Positions 18,574 through 28,061 of a stretch of DNA of 64,000 nucleotides are shown piece by piece. The stretch is from NCBI RefSeq assembly GCF_021538675.1, contig NZ_JAJUKH010000001.1:496001-560000 (forward strand), given 5' to 3'. This stretch comes from Paenarthrobacter sp. AR 02 (lineage in GTDB: Bacteria; Actinomycetota; Actinomycetes; Actinomycetales; Micrococcaceae). How positions within the stretch are numbered: position 1 is the first letter of the stretch; each line of letters opens with the position of its first letter. The notes beneath the pieces are model-generated. The model had not been told where the DNA came from. It made no database searches and worked only from the letters and a program-made list of their open reading frames with translations. The translations under genes were made by a program, and so were the position numbers.

Positions 18574-18576
18574 GAA

Positions 18577-19407
18577 TCAGCCGAGCTGCTTGGTGATCTC
18601 TGCCGCCCGGGCTGCTGCGGCGCGGGCACCGTCGGCGATGATCTTGGGGATGCCGCCGTCGTCAAAAGCCATGATGGCCCGCTCGGTGGTGCCGTTGGGG
18701 CTGGTCACAGCAACCCTCAGCTGCGTGGGGTCCGCGCCCGGCTCAGCCAACATGAAGCCGGCGCCGGCCACTGTTTCGCGGGCCAGCATGACGGACAGCT
18801 CCCGGTCCAGGCCCAGCTCGACGCCGGCTGCAGCCATGGCCTCCGCCAGGTAGAACGCGTAGGCGGGTCCGGAACCGCTGATGGCCGAGAGCGCGTCAAC
18901 CTGCTCTTCGGGGATTTCCACCACCGTGCCGGCCCCGGCCAGGGCCTTCTTGGCCTGCTCCAGTTGCTCCGGGGTGCAGTGCGTCCCGGGCGATACGGAG
19001 ACAACGCCACGGCCGAGCCTGGCAGGCGTGTTGGGCATCGTGCGGATGACCGGCTGCCCCTCAGGCAGGGCGGCTTCGAGTTGTGCAATGGAGACAGCCG
19101 CAGCGACGCTGACCACCAAGGTGTCCTTCGCCAGTGCCGGGCTGATCTCGCGGGCAAGGTCCAGGATGCCAACCGGTTTGACGCCCAGAATGACCATTCC
19201 GGCGCCTTTGGTGGCCACTTTGTTGTTATCCGGGTCTTCTTCGCCGGCGATGGCCATGACGCCATGGCGCTGGGCCAACTCGTCCGCGCGCTCCGCCCGG
19301 CGGACAGTGGCAACAATGTCGGACGGGTCCGCCCCCGCGGCCAGGAGACCGCCCAGGATTGCCTCGTTCATGGATCCACAGCCAAGGAATGCGATTCGGT
19401 TGCTCAT
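18577..19407 (-). CDS. proC: pyrroline-5-carboxylate reductase
   Basis: A 276-residue enzyme for the last step of proline synthesis, reducing pyrroline-5-carboxylate with NAD(P)H. The nucleotide-binding segment IAFLGCGSMNEAILGGLLAAG is at the N-terminus. The family signature region near the C-terminus is SGSGPAYAFYLAEAM followed by ARETVAGAGFML. It is convergent with trkA at 3-nt distance and lies downstream of the isomerase/ppx genes with a 307-bp gap between. Confidence 0.95.
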   Translation of the reverse strand: MSNRIAFLGCGSMNEAILGGLLAAGADPSDIVATVRRAERADELAQRHGVMAIAGEEDPDNNKVATKGAGMVILGVKPVGILDLAREISPALAKDTLVVSVAAAVSIAQLEAALPEGQPVIRTMPNTPARLGRGVVSVSPGTHCTPEQLEQAKKALAGAGTVVEIPEEQVDALSAISGSGPAYAFYLAEAMAAAGVELGLDRELSVMLARETVAGAGFMLAEPGADPTQLRVAVTSPNGTTERAIMAFDDGGIPKIIADGARAAAARAAEITKQLG

Positions 19408-19714
19408 TGCTCCATCATTGCAGTTGGCATCCGACGGGGTCTAACGGGTTGAACATTCCCAGCTTGCTCCCAAGGTTATTGCAGGCAGCACTCATGCTCG
19501 GTGCCTAACGTAGTTATTACCTCATTGAGGGTGCGAGTGATGAGGCGGGCATGGGGATGTCCGCCACAAGCACCGGTGGCCGGGCGGGTTTTCCCCCATT
19601 TCCCGATTCGGCCGCCGGTGCTTTCGCTTTTAAGCAGCAGAATCCCGCCCTCGTCCGTCTGCCGGGCCGTAGTACGGCGGGGCTGGCGAACAAGAACGGG
19701 AAAGCCCGACGCCG
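19408..19714. other. 307-bp gap between proC and isomerase gene with consecutive hairpins
   Basis: No convincing coding sequence: the frames that stay open have no family resemblance. Base pairing is dense. A 9-bp stem at 19544-19565 has a GGGG loop; it is followed by a 15-bp stem at 19568-19623 with an inner CGGG/CCCG stem, a C5-containing loop and TTTT at 19628-19631. CCTCAT/ATGAGG can also pair (19520-19545). The tail suggests a rightward transcript end, so a small structured RNA on the + strand is possible. Confidence 0.45.
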
Positions 19715-20548
19715 TTACTGGTCGGAGCTGCGTACCAGAGGAACGCTGAGGTGCTGGCGGGCGAAGCGCAGGGTTTCGGCCAACATCTCCTCGCGCTCCC
19801 CCGCTACCTTTGCTTTACGGGTGGAAATCTCGGCCACCACCACGCCGTCGAATCCGGAAGCCGCCAAATACTGCAGCGAATCCGCGCACTGCTGCGTGCC
19901 CATGCCCGGCACCAGGTGTTCGTCCTTCCCGGAGCCCGACCCATCGGTCAGGTGCACGTGGCGCAGCTTGCTTCCCAGTGCCTTGATGGCTTCCAGACTG
20001 TTGGCCCCGGCAGTGGCAGCATGCGAGAAGTCCCACGTGACGTCGTCGTAATCCTGGCCCAGCGGGTCCCAGTGCGGCAGGTACGCCACAGCTTCACGGC
20101 CGCGCACCCGCCATGGGTACATGTTCTCCACGGCGATCCGCACCTGGTACGTTTCGGCCATTTCCCGGACGCCCTCAACGAAGTTCTCCGCGTAATTGGA
20201 CTGCCAGCGGAAAGGCGGGTGGACCACCACGGTGTCGCAATCAACCTCCGCTGCCATCTGGCACGATTTCTCGATCTTGCTCCACGCCGAACCCCAGACC
20301 TGCTGCGTCAACAACAGGGTGGGTGCGTGGATGGAAACGATCTTCTGGTGATAACGGTGGCTCAGCTGGATGAGGGCGTCGGGGTTCTGGCTCACCGCGT
20401 TGTTGGTAACCATCACCTCCACGCCCTCGTACCCCAGATCCTGGGCCACGGCAAAGGCGTCGTGGACGCTCAGCGGATAAACGGACGCACTGGACAGCGC
20501 CACCGGGATCTGGCGGTCATTCACTTCAGGTTCGACGTCGTTACTCAT
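19715..20548 (-). CDS. sugar phosphate isomerase/epimerase (TIM barrel, AP endonuclease 2 superfamily)
   Basis: A 277-residue TIM-barrel protein of the xylose-isomerase-like superfamily. Metal-binding His/Glu/Asp positions typical of the fold can be seen in IVSIHAPTLL, VVHPPFRW, VAVENMYP-like (IAVENMYPWRV), TWDFSHAATAG and HVHLTDGSGSGKDEHLVPG. The same gene neighbours ppx and proC in mycobacteria, so it belongs to the conserved backbone. Its substrate is not known. It starts one base after the Ppx/GppA stop. Confidence 0.87.
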   Translation of the reverse strand: MSNDVEPEVNDRQIPVALSSASVYPLSVHDAFAVAQDLGYEGVEVMVTNNAVSQNPDALIQLSHRYHQKIVSIHAPTLLLTQQVWGSAWSKIEKSCQMAAEVDCDTVVVHPPFRWQSNYAENFVEGVREMAETYQVRIAVENMYPWRVRGREAVAYLPHWDPLGQDYDDVTWDFSHAATAGANSLEAIKALGSKLRHVHLTDGSGSGKDEHLVPGMGTQQCADSLQYLAASGFDGVVVAEISTRKAKVAGEREEMLAETLRFARQHLSVPLVRSSDQ

Positions 20549-20549
20549 C

Positions 20550-21665
20550 TCAGGAGGCCAGCCCGCCTGCCACAGGGGCTGGGATGGGTGATGGGGATGG
20601 TGTGTTTACCGGGACCGGGAATTCCTTGACCGGGTGAGGCTCGTCAATGTCCGTGGTCTTGCCACTTTCTTTGGACTTCTTCTTGGATTTGTCCTTCTTG
20701 CGCTTGCCCACGTGCGGCGCAGGATCCAGGGCGTCCTCGAACACCAGCTGGTCCAGGCGGCGAAGGATCAGGCCTTCGCGCAGGGCCCAGGGGCAGATCA
20801 CCATGCTGGGGAACTCAAAGAGCTCCAAGGCCGCCTCTGCAACCAGGGCGCCGGCCAACAACTGGGGTGCCCGGGCGTCCGATACTCCGGGAAGGTACAG
20901 CCTGTCCTCCACCGTCATGGCCGAAATGCGTTGCGCCCACAGCCCCAGATCAGCCGCATGCAGTTCGCGTTTCACATAGGGGCCGGCCGCGCTGGGCGCT
21001 GCTCCCGCGATCCGTGCCAGTGAACGGAACGTCTTGGACGTGCCGGCCACCAGGTTGGCCCGCCCGAGGTCGTCGAATTGACGGACCACCGGTTTCAACG
21101 TGGAACGGATATAGCGCCGCAGCTCCTTGACGCTCTTGGCCGTGGGGGGATCGTCATGGAGCCAATCGCGCGTCAGGCGGCTGGCGCCCAAAGGGACGGA
21201 CGTGGCGAATTCAGGGAGCTCGTCTGTTCCATATGCCATTTCAAACGAACCGCCGCCGATGTCCAGGTCCAGGATGGGCCCAGCGCCCCAACCGTACCAG
21301 CGGCGAACAGCGAAGAACGTCATGGACGCTTCCTCGCTGCCCGTGAGTTCCTGCAGGGTCACGGTGGTCTCGTGTTTGACCCTTGCCAGGACCTCCGGAC
21401 CGTTCGTGGCCTCGCGGATGGCGGAGGTACAGAAGGCCAGGAGGTCCTCGGCCTTGTGCGTGGCGGCGAACTCCCAGGCCTCCAACACGAACTCAATGAG
21501 CTCATGCTGTCCGGCATCGGTGATGTTTCCGTCGCCGTCGAGGTATTGCACCAATGACAGGGGGCGCTTATGGGAAGCGAAAGCTACCGGGCGCGCGCCG
21601 GGATGAGCATCCACCAGCAGGAGATGGACGGTGTTGGACCCGATGTCGAGAACGCCAAGACGCAT
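20550..21665 (-). CDS. Ppx/GppA family exopolyphosphatase/pppGpp phosphatase-like protein
   Basis: A 371-residue protein with the actin-like ATPase fold of Ppx/GppA. Phosphate-1 motif VLDIGSNTVHLLLVD is at the N-terminus, the second motif is LDIGGGSFEMAYG, and SVPLGASRLTRDW is as in the family. The final 70 residues are an added tail: a Lys/Ser-rich stretch (GKRKKDKSKKKSKESGK) followed by a Pro/Ser/Val-rich end. Expected to hydrolyse polyphosphate or (p)ppGpp. First of the two-gene unit with the isomerase. Confidence 0.9.
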   Translation of the reverse strand: MRLGVLDIGSNTVHLLLVDAHPGARPVAFASHKRPLSLVQYLDGDGNITDAGQHELIEFVLEAWEFAATHKAEDLLAFCTSAIREATNGPEVLARVKHETTVTLQELTGSEEASMTFFAVRRWYGWGAGPILDLDIGGGSFEMAYGTDELPEFATSVPLGASRLTRDWLHDDPPTAKSVKELRRYIRSTLKPVVRQFDDLGRANLVAGTSKTFRSLARIAGAAPSAAGPYVKRELHAADLGLWAQRISAMTVEDRLYLPGVSDARAPQLLAGALVAEAALELFEFPSMVICPWALREGLILRRLDQLVFEDALDPAPHVGKRKKDKSKKKSKESGKTTDIDEPHPVKEFPVPVNTPSPSPIPAPVAGGLAS

Positions 21666-21742
21666 TCTGCCATTATTCCCCGATTCGAAGGCCGCAAAGC
21701 AATTTGTGGACGTCGTTTCGCATTCGGGGATCTGGTTGGCCG

Positions 21743-22177
21743 CTATTCGGTGGGCTCGCCGGCTTCATCAGCGCGCTTGAAGTCGCGGCGGATGTTCGCG
21801 ATGCCTTCCGGATCGATTTCGAAGCCAAACTCGCTGCCAGGGTTGATGACCATGCCCAGCTCATCACCGATGTTGCCGAGAATGGCTGAACCCATGGTGC
21901 CCAGGACGTGCGGGGCTGCTTCAAGGAAGCGTTCGTCGACGCGGCTGGGGTGGCTGAACACCGCCAGGACGGGCTGGCCGTCAGCGTTGGACAGCACCAG
22001 TGGCTCCACCGAGGAATCAGGGCCGTCCACGGCTTCCGAGCTGACGAGGTAAACCTCGTTGTTCAGGAAGGCGAGGATGACGTCCACCGGGTTAGCGTCC
22101 GGTTGTTCGGCCATGGCGAGCTTCGCCTCAAGGTCGTTCAAGGGTTCGTTGTCCGGGGAAACGGTCTGTTCAGTCAT
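21743..22177 (-). CDS. SseB-family protein
   Basis: A 144-residue acidic protein with the SseB N-terminal fold: NEVYLVSSEAV, then PLVLSNADGQPVLAVFSHP, then a Gly-rich turn with GDELGMVINPGSEFGFEID. Such proteins are cytosolic and common in actinobacteria; no enzymatic activity is known to me. It lies downstream of topA in the same direction with a 66-nt gap, and upstream of ppx. Confidence 0.78.
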   Translation of the reverse strand: MTEQTVSPDNEPLNDLEAKLAMAEQPDANPVDVILAFLNNEVYLVSSEAVDGPDSSVEPLVLSNADGQPVLAVFSHPSRVDERFLEAAPHVLGTMGSAILGNIGDELGMVINPGSEFGFEIDPEGIANIRRDFKRADEAGEPTE

Positions 22178-22243
22178 GGTTCTACTCGACCACGATGCCG
22201 GCCGGGACGCAATTCGCTCATGCTGTCCCGGCCGTCGCAGTTG

Positions 22244-24967
22244 TTACTTCTTGGCTGCGGCCTTACGTGCCGGTGCCTTCCGGGTGGTGGTCCGCTTGAC
22301 CGGACCCTTGGCCCGCTTTTCAGCCAAAAGCTCGACGGCGCGCTCCCGGGTCAGTTCCTCAAGGGACGTTGAGCGCGGGACCGTAATGTTCGTGACGCCG
22401 TCGGTGATGTAGGGCCCGAAACGGCCTTCCTTCACCACGATGTTCTTCTCCGACACAGGGTCAGGACCGAACTCGGCAAGAGGCGGCACGGCTGCCCGTG
22501 CGCCACGTTGTTTGGGCTGCGAGTAGATTTCCAACGCCTGTTCCAGGGTGATCGTGAAGATTTCCTCTTCCGATCCGATGGAACGTGAGTCGGTACCCTT
22601 TTTCAGGTAGGGACCAAAACGGCCGTTCTGAACGGTGATGGGGTTGCCGTCGGCGTCCTCACCCAGGACCCGGGGAAGGCTCATGAGCTGCAGGGCCTCG
22701 TCCAGGGTGACAGTGTCCACTGTCATGGACTTGAACAGCGAACCTGTACGGGGCTTGGCCTTTACGGGCTTCTTCGGCGGCTTGGGCTTGCCGTTCTTGT
22801 AGTACTCCACGGGCTGGTTGGCCAGTTGTTCCTCGGTCATCTCGGGGATGATCTCGGTGACGTACGCGCCGTAGCGCCCGTTCTTTGCCACAATCGTGTG
22901 GCCGGTGTGCGGATCCGTGCCCAGGACGCGTTCCTCCGGGGCTGCCGTTTCCATGAGCTCTTTGGCTTTGGCTGCGGTGAGCTCGTCCGGAGCCAGTTCC
23001 TCAGGAACATTCGCCCTGGCGGACTCCACTACTTCGCCGGTCTTCTCATCCACGGTGGGAATGGAGCTTTCCAGGTACGGCCCGAACTTGCCCACCCGCA
23101 GCGTGATGCCCTCTGCGATCGGCACCGAGTTGATCTCGCGGGCATCGATTTCACCGAGGTTGTTCACGATGCTCAACAGGCCGGGATCAGCGTCTTCGCC
23201 GTAGTAGAAGTGCTTAAGCCAGGCGGTTCCTGCGGCCTGGCCATTGGCGATCTTGTCCAGGTCGCCTTCCATGTCCGCCGTGAACTCATAGTCCACATAA
23301 TCGGTGAAGTGCTGCTCCAGCAAGCGGATCACAGAGAACGCAATCCAGCTCGGGACCAAGGCGGAGCCCTGCTTCCGGACATAGCCGCGGTCCTGAATGG
23401 TGGAGATGGTGGAGGCGTAGGTAGAAGGCCGTCCGATGCCCCGCTTTTCCAGCTCCGCAGTCAGTGACGCTTCGGTGTAGCGCGGCGGCGGTGAGGTTTC
23501 GTGGCCCACGGCCAGGATGTCCGAGGCGGTCAGGGCGTCACCCTTGGCCACGTTCGGCAGGCGCCGGGCCTCATCGGAGTCGTCGTCTCCGCGGCTTTCG
23601 TCCTTGCCCTCTTCGTAGGCGGCCAGGAAGCCGGGGAAGGTGATGACCGTGCCGGAGGCGGAGAATTCTGCGTCCCTGCCGTCAGCTGCAACCGCACCGA
23701 GGCGGATCGTGGCCGTGGAGCCCTTCGCATCGGCCATCTGGGAGGCAACAGTGCGCTTCCAGATGAGCTCGTACAGGCGGAACTCGTCACCACTGAGTTG
23801 CTTGGCAACCTGGGCCGGAGTCCGGAAGGAGTCACCGGCAGGTCGGATGGCTTCGTGCGCTTCCTGGGCGTTGGCGGCCTTGTTGGCATAGACACGGGGG
23901 CTCTGCGGCACGTACTCGGGGCCGTAAAGCTCAGCTGCCTGGCGCCGGGACGCTGTCAGGGCTTCGTCGCTCAAAGCCGACGAATCCGTACGCATATAGG
24001 TGATGTAGCCGTTTTCATACAGGCGCTGGGCAACCTGCATGGTGCTCTTGGACGAGAAGCGCAGTTTACGGCCGGCTTCCTGCTGCAAGGTGGACGTGGT
24101 GAACGGCGCGGCCGGCCTGCGGGTATACGGCTTGGTATCTACCGAACGAACACGGAAGTCCGCGTTTTCCAGGCCGGATGCCAGTGTCGTGGCGAGTTCC
24201 TCGTTGAGGTGCACCACATTGGAGGAGGTGAGTTGGCCGTTGTCATTGAAGTCACGGCCACTGGCTACCTTTGAGCCATCCACGGCGGCGAGCTTGGCCT
24301 TGAAAGAGCCGGAATCCGCACCGAACTGACCAGTGAGGTCCCAGTACGACGCTGCACGGAAGGCCATGCGTTCACGTTCGCGGTCAACCACCATGCGGGT
24401 GACCACGGACTGCACACGTCCGGCCGAAAGCCCGCGGGCCACCTTGCGCCACAGGACCGGGGAGATTTCGTAGCCGTAGAGGCGGTCAAGGATTCGACGC
24501 GTCTCCTGGGCATCCACCAAAGCCGTATCGACGTCGCGCAGGTTGTCCATGGCGCGGTGGATGGCTTCCTTGGTGATTTCGCCGAAGGTCATGCGGTAAA
24601 CGGGAACCTTGGGCTTCAGGACCTCCAGGAGGTGCCACGCGATGGCTTCGCCTTCGCGGTCCCCATCGGTTGCGAGGTAAAGCGCGTCAGCGTCTTTCAG
24701 CTGCGCCTTGAGCTCTGCGACCTTTTTCTTCTTGTCCGGGGAAACAACGTAGTACGGCTTGAAGTCGTTTTCGACGTCGACGGCGAACTTGCCCAGCGAG
24801 GTCTTCTTCAGTTCTGCAGGCAGGTCAGAGGGCTGCGGGAGGTCACGGATATGGCCTATCGAAGCCTCGACGATGAAGCCCTCGCCAAGGTACTTGGCGA
24901 TGGTCTTGCTTTTGGCTGGAGACTCCACAATCACGAGTTTCTTGCCGGTTTTTGCCTTGCTGGGCAC
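22244..24967 (-). CDS. topA: DNA topoisomerase I
   Basis: A 907-residue type IA topoisomerase that relaxes negative supercoils. The Toprim domain starts at KLVIVESPAKSKTIAKYLG, with the acidic triad in YLATDGDREGEAIAW, and the catalytic Tyr is in GYITYMRTDSSALS. Instead of zinc fingers the C-terminal third has four Toprim_C repeats marked by VGKFGPYLE, NGRYGAYV, NGRFGPYLK and EGRFGPYIT. It ends in a Lys/Ala/Arg-rich tail, as in mycobacteria. The start is GTG at 24967, seven bases after GGAGC; an in-frame ATG further upstream has no ribosome site. Confidence 0.95.
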   Translation of the reverse strand: MPSKAKTGKKLVIVESPAKSKTIAKYLGEGFIVEASIGHIRDLPQPSDLPAELKKTSLGKFAVDVENDFKPYYVVSPDKKKKVAELKAQLKDADALYLATDGDREGEAIAWHLLEVLKPKVPVYRMTFGEITKEAIHRAMDNLRDVDTALVDAQETRRILDRLYGYEISPVLWRKVARGLSAGRVQSVVTRMVVDRERERMAFRAASYWDLTGQFGADSGSFKAKLAAVDGSKVASGRDFNDNGQLTSSNVVHLNEELATTLASGLENADFRVRSVDTKPYTRRPAAPFTTSTLQQEAGRKLRFSSKSTMQVAQRLYENGYITYMRTDSSALSDEALTASRRQAAELYGPEYVPQSPRVYANKAANAQEAHEAIRPAGDSFRTPAQVAKQLSGDEFRLYELIWKRTVASQMADAKGSTATIRLGAVAADGRDAEFSASGTVITFPGFLAAYEEGKDESRGDDDSDEARRLPNVAKGDALTASDILAVGHETSPPPRYTEASLTAELEKRGIGRPSTYASTISTIQDRGYVRKQGSALVPSWIAFSVIRLLEQHFTDYVDYEFTADMEGDLDKIANGQAAGTAWLKHFYYGEDADPGLLSIVNNLGEIDAREINSVPIAEGITLRVGKFGPYLESSIPTVDEKTGEVVESARANVPEELAPDELTAAKAKELMETAAPEERVLGTDPHTGHTIVAKNGRYGAYVTEIIPEMTEEQLANQPVEYYKNGKPKPPKKPVKAKPRTGSLFKSMTVDTVTLDEALQLMSLPRVLGEDADGNPITVQNGRFGPYLKKGTDSRSIGSEEEIFTITLEQALEIYSQPKQRGARAAVPPLAEFGPDPVSEKNIVVKEGRFGPYITDGVTNITVPRSTSLEELTRERAVELLAEKRAKGPVKRTTTRKAPARKAAAKK

Positions 24968-25092
24968 GGTGCTCCTACAGAAAAAATGTGTCATTGGGCT
25001 GGTGCCCATACTGGCCTAGTTCACCATAGTTTGTAGAATCCTGCGTTGTTGCAGGGAAACCAGGGCGGTGGTGCGAGGACCCGGATGGGCTC

Positions 25093-25794
25093 CTACTGTC
25101 CGGGTGCTACGCGGTCATCCGGGATCATTGACCACAAGGTTGCCATACGTTCGGCACCTTCGGGTATTTGGGTAGGGTCCTCGAGTTCGTACTCACGCAG
25201 AATTTCACGGATCCGGTCCGAAAGCTCCTTGCGTTGCGGGTTGGTGAGGTACAGCAGGTTGCTCGCCAAAACCACGGCAGCAGGCTCTTCGCCGGAGCCA
25301 CCCCGCTGGCGGCGTTCGCCACGGGCCCTGGCAAATGCCGAAGCCCTTCGGCGGAACGCATCGAGCTCCAGGTCAACCACTGCGATTTCCGGGCTGGCTA
25401 CGCTGCCTCCCGAGATGGTGAAGTCCGTCCCTGCGGCCTTCCAACGCCGTTCACGGGCGTCGCCTGCATTCTCCGCCGGAGCCACAATCCCCCACTTTTG
25501 GAGCGCACGGAGGTGATAGCTCATTGCGCTGGGGGTCAGGCCGGTCCTCGCTGCGAGTTCGGTTGCTGTGTGGCTGACCTGGGTAGCGTAGAGCTCGGAG
25601 ATGACCTCGATGCGGGCAGCGTGTGCAAGTGCGCGAATGGCCTTGGGATCGGTGATCTCAATCGTCTTTTCGGCACGCTTGCGCCGGGGAACGTCGCCTG
25701 ACGCTTGGGATGGCTGGTTGTTCGCAATCACTTCATCAGTGTAGTCAGCGTCACTTCCATGCGGGCCGGCGGGCGGCGCAGCGTCCTTTTTCAT
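25093..25794 (-). CDS. helix-turn-helix (ArsR-like) regulator
   Basis: A 233-residue protein with a charged N-terminal part, then a winged helix (about 60-130: IRALAHAARIEVISELYA, ARTGLTPSAMSYHLRALQKWG). A helical C-terminal half carries an ERRQRGGSGEE linker and NLLYLTNPQRKELSDRIREI. The ATG at 25794 overlaps the stop of the methyltransferase gene (ATGA), so the two are coupled. The target is not visible; regulation of its own operon or of topA, which follows after 125 bp in the same direction, is possible. Confidence 0.83.
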   Translation of the reverse strand: MKKDAAPPAGPHGSDADYTDEVIANNQPSQASGDVPRRKRAEKTIEITDPKAIRALAHAARIEVISELYATQVSHTATELAARTGLTPSAMSYHLRALQKWGIVAPAENAGDARERRWKAAGTDFTISGGSVASPEIAVVDLELDAFRRRASAFARARGERRQRGGSGEEPAAVVLASNLLYLTNPQRKELSDRIREILREYELEDPTQIPEGAERMATLWSMIPDDRVAPGQ

Positions 25795-27458
25795 GCCGTG
25801 GCCTGCCCGGCTGGCGAAAGAAGGAACGAGTCGGGGACCAGGAAGCCATCCAGGACGAGGTTGGTGACCTCCCGGAGCAAGCCTTCCCGGAAAGCATCCT
25901 CGTCGAAGTCTTCGCTGCCGCCCAGGAGGGCTACCAGCGCCGAGGCGATCTGCCCGACCGACAACTGTCCATCGCATGCCGAAACGAAGCCGGCGAGCTC
26001 GGTACTGAGCAAGTTGGTTCGGCGGAGGCCTGCGCCCTGGCGCAGGAGGATCACCCCGGGGTGCTCTGCTCCCGGACGCTGGTGGCGTTCCTCCGTGACA
26101 TCTTCCGCGACCACCAGATGAGCGTCCAGCAGCGGATTGGCTGCCACCCAGTCTGCGCGTTCCACGGCGGCGCCGAGGTGGGGTCCAATCGGCTGCTCGA
26201 TGGCGTAGGTGATCTCTTCAAAGCGGTTGATGATGGCCCCCTCGGGGGACACCGGACGGCGGAGCCAGATCATGCCAAAGCCAATGCCCTCGACATTCCG
26301 CGCCGCGAAGTCCTGCAGATATGCGGCGTATGCCTCCTTATAGTGGCCGCCCTCACGGTTTTGTGAAGCGTCCTGAAGCCACGTTTCCGCGTACTGCTCC
26401 GGCCCAACCTGCTCGCGTTGAATGAACCAGACATCCAGACCCGAGTCATTCAGCCATGCTGTGGGACGGTCCTTCCAGTCAGACCCTGAGGTGACTTCCC
26501 AGTTACCGAGCATTTGGGCGGTCCCTCCCGGCTGGAGGACACGCGCCAGGGACTGGACCAGGAAAGCTACGATCTCGTCGCCGGGCAGGCCACCGTCCCG
26601 GTAAGTGAACTGCTCCGACGGCGATTCGCTGCCAGTCCGGGGCGTGATCACGAACGGTGGGTTGGACACAACCAAGCCGAACTGTTCCCCTTCCACGGGG
26701 TCAAGCAGCGATCCCAATCGCAGGCTTACGCGGCTCCCCAAATCGTCGGGATCCAGGTCCAACTCCCGCGCATTGAGGAGGAGGTTGAACCGGGTGAAGG
26801 CAAGGGCACGCTCGGAGATGTCCGTGGCGGTCACATGGTCGCAGTGGTGCAACAAGTGAAAGGTTTGGATGCCGCACCCGGTCCCCAGGTCGAGCGCCCG
26901 CTCCGTGTGGTGCCTGACCGTGGTTTGGACAAGTGTCGTCGATGCGCGACCGATTCCCAGCACATGGTCGTGCCTCAGTACGCCCGGCTGCTGATGGGCG
27001 GCGAGGTCGCTTGCCACCCAGAGGTCGGCGCCCCCGCTGCCGTCAGGGTTGGCATCCCAGCCGTAGGGCCGCAAGTCGACTTTGGCGTGGACCATCCCGG
27101 ATTCCGCCGTGACCAGCCCCAGTTCCACCAGTCCTTGCACGCCGGTCCCGGGGACAGCGTCTTCCATTGCGGCGGTGGTTTGAGGGACGGCGAGCAGCCA
27201 CAGCCGCACCACGGTGGTCAGCGCCCGCACCGCCGAATCTTCAGAGACAGCGAGCCGTTCGCTGGCCAACAATGCGGGGATGAGTTGATCCCTTCCCAGG
27301 GCATCTGACGCGGATTGACCCAACAGCTCAGCCACCCCGTCCACGGTGTAGGACATTGCGCGGAGGTCAGCGGCGAGCGCTGTGAGCAGTTCCGGACGGT
27401 CGCTGCGCGGAGCATCGTCAATATTGCCGGTTGTAAAGAAGGTAGCTGTCTCAGTCAC
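25791..27458 (-). CDS. class I SAM-dependent methyltransferase (N6-adenine/RNA type)
   Basis: A 555-residue protein: N-terminal winged-helix-like region (about 1-150), central methyltransferase domain with motif I ALDLGTGCGIQTFHLL and the catalytic NPPF motif in VVSNPPFVITPR, and a C-terminal domain of about 200 residues. NPPF methyltransferases modify an amino nitrogen, usually in rRNA, tRNA or a release factor. The best start is GTG at 27458. A TACACT hexamer lies exactly six bases upstream and there is no separate ribosome site, which points to a leaderless message. Coupled with the downstream regulator. Confidence 0.85.
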   Translation of the reverse strand: MTETATFFTTGNIDDAPRSDRPELLTALAADLRAMSYTVDGVAELLGQSASDALGRDQLIPALLASERLAVSEDSAVRALTTVVRLWLLAVPQTTAAMEDAVPGTGVQGLVELGLVTAESGMVHAKVDLRPYGWDANPDGSGGADLWVASDLAAHQQPGVLRHDHVLGIGRASTTLVQTTVRHHTERALDLGTGCGIQTFHLLHHCDHVTATDISERALAFTRFNLLLNARELDLDPDDLGSRVSLRLGSLLDPVEGEQFGLVVSNPPFVITPRTGSESPSEQFTYRDGGLPGDEIVAFLVQSLARVLQPGGTAQMLGNWEVTSGSDWKDRPTAWLNDSGLDVWFIQREQVGPEQYAETWLQDASQNREGGHYKEAYAAYLQDFAARNVEGIGFGMIWLRRPVSPEGAIINRFEEITYAIEQPIGPHLGAAVERADWVAANPLLDAHLVVAEDVTEERHQRPGAEHPGVILLRQGAGLRRTNLLSTELAGFVSACDGQLSVGQIASALVALLGGSEDFDEDAFREGLLREVTNLVLDGFLVPDSFLLSPAGQATA

Positions 27459-27464
27459 CTTGCA

Positions 27465-27470
27465 AGTGTA
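27465..27470 (-). promoter_or_regulatory. -10 hexamer of a leaderless promoter
   Basis: TACACT on the minus strand, six bases before the GTG of the methyltransferase gene, so the transcript would begin at or next to the start codon. The -35 region is weak (CCGCAG). Confidence 0.5.
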
Positions 27471-27539
27471 GGTGCGGTAAACGGTGGCTGCGGATGCCGG
27501 CCCCACGCTATGTGGACAAAGATCGGTGTCCGAAGCCGG

Positions 27540-27545
27540 TAGCGT
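27540..27545 (+). promoter_or_regulatory. -10 hexamer of a leaderless promoter
   Basis: TAGCGT seven bases before the ATG of the first lipoprotein gene. There is no ribosome-binding sequence in between. Confidence 0.45.
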
Positions 27546-27552
27546 TGAGTTT

Positions 27553-27996
27553 ATGCTCAACTTCTCCTCCACAAGGCGCCGCGCGGGCCTTGTTGCCATC
27601 ACTGCTGCAGTCCTCATGGCAGCCTGTGCTTGCCAGGCACCGGCCAACATCGCGGACGCGGACGTCCCAGCGTGGAAGGCGACTGCTCTCCCGGAAGCCA
27701 ATGGTGTGGTGCTGGAGGACTCGGGAAAGATACTGAACCGGGACCCGCTGCTGAAGGAAGCGGCAAGTGTCCCCGCTGGAACCTACACCCTGACAATGGC
27801 GTGCGACGGGAGCGGCAAGGCCTACTTCGCGGTCTCCGCGGGAGGGAACAAGATCACCGACGCGGCCGCCGCATGCAACGGAAACCGTGACATCGTCAAG
27901 ATCAAGGTGCCCGTTACCGGCCCCCTCAGCATCTCCACCAGCAGTGTCGACGCCCCGCTGATCTTCGCCTATCACCTGGCTCCCGCAACCAGTTAA
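27553..27996 (+). CDS. small secreted lipoprotein, paralogue 1
   Basis: A 147-residue predicted lipoprotein: basic N-terminus (STRRR), hydrophobic stretch GLVAITAAVLMAAC with a lipobox (LMAAC) and lipidated Cys near residue 24. The mature part resembles the product of the next gene: a PAWKATALPEANG segment, then AGTYTLTMACDGSGKAYFAV and a second Cys in AAACNGN. Each mature domain thus has two conserved Cys that could form a disulfide. No family recognised. It is divergent from the methyltransferase with 94 bp between starts. Confidence 0.78.
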   Translation: MLNFSSTRRRAGLVAITAAVLMAACACQAPANIADADVPAWKATALPEANGVVLEDSGKILNRDPLLKEAASVPAGTYTLTMACDGSGKAYFAVSAGGNKITDAAAACNGNRDIVKIKVPVTGPLSISTSSVDAPLIFAYHLAPATS

Positions 27997-28061
27997 TCGA
28001 GCCCCGCCACCTCCCGCACTAAAGCCTTCAGCCGCAAGCCATGCGGGCGTAAAGTCAGTGC

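Noticed and set aside
19501..19749. Open frames between proC and the isomerase gene on the + strand
   Set aside because: Pro/Arg-rich, overlap the isomerase end, no ribosome site and no family resemblance; the region is better described as paired non-coding sequence.
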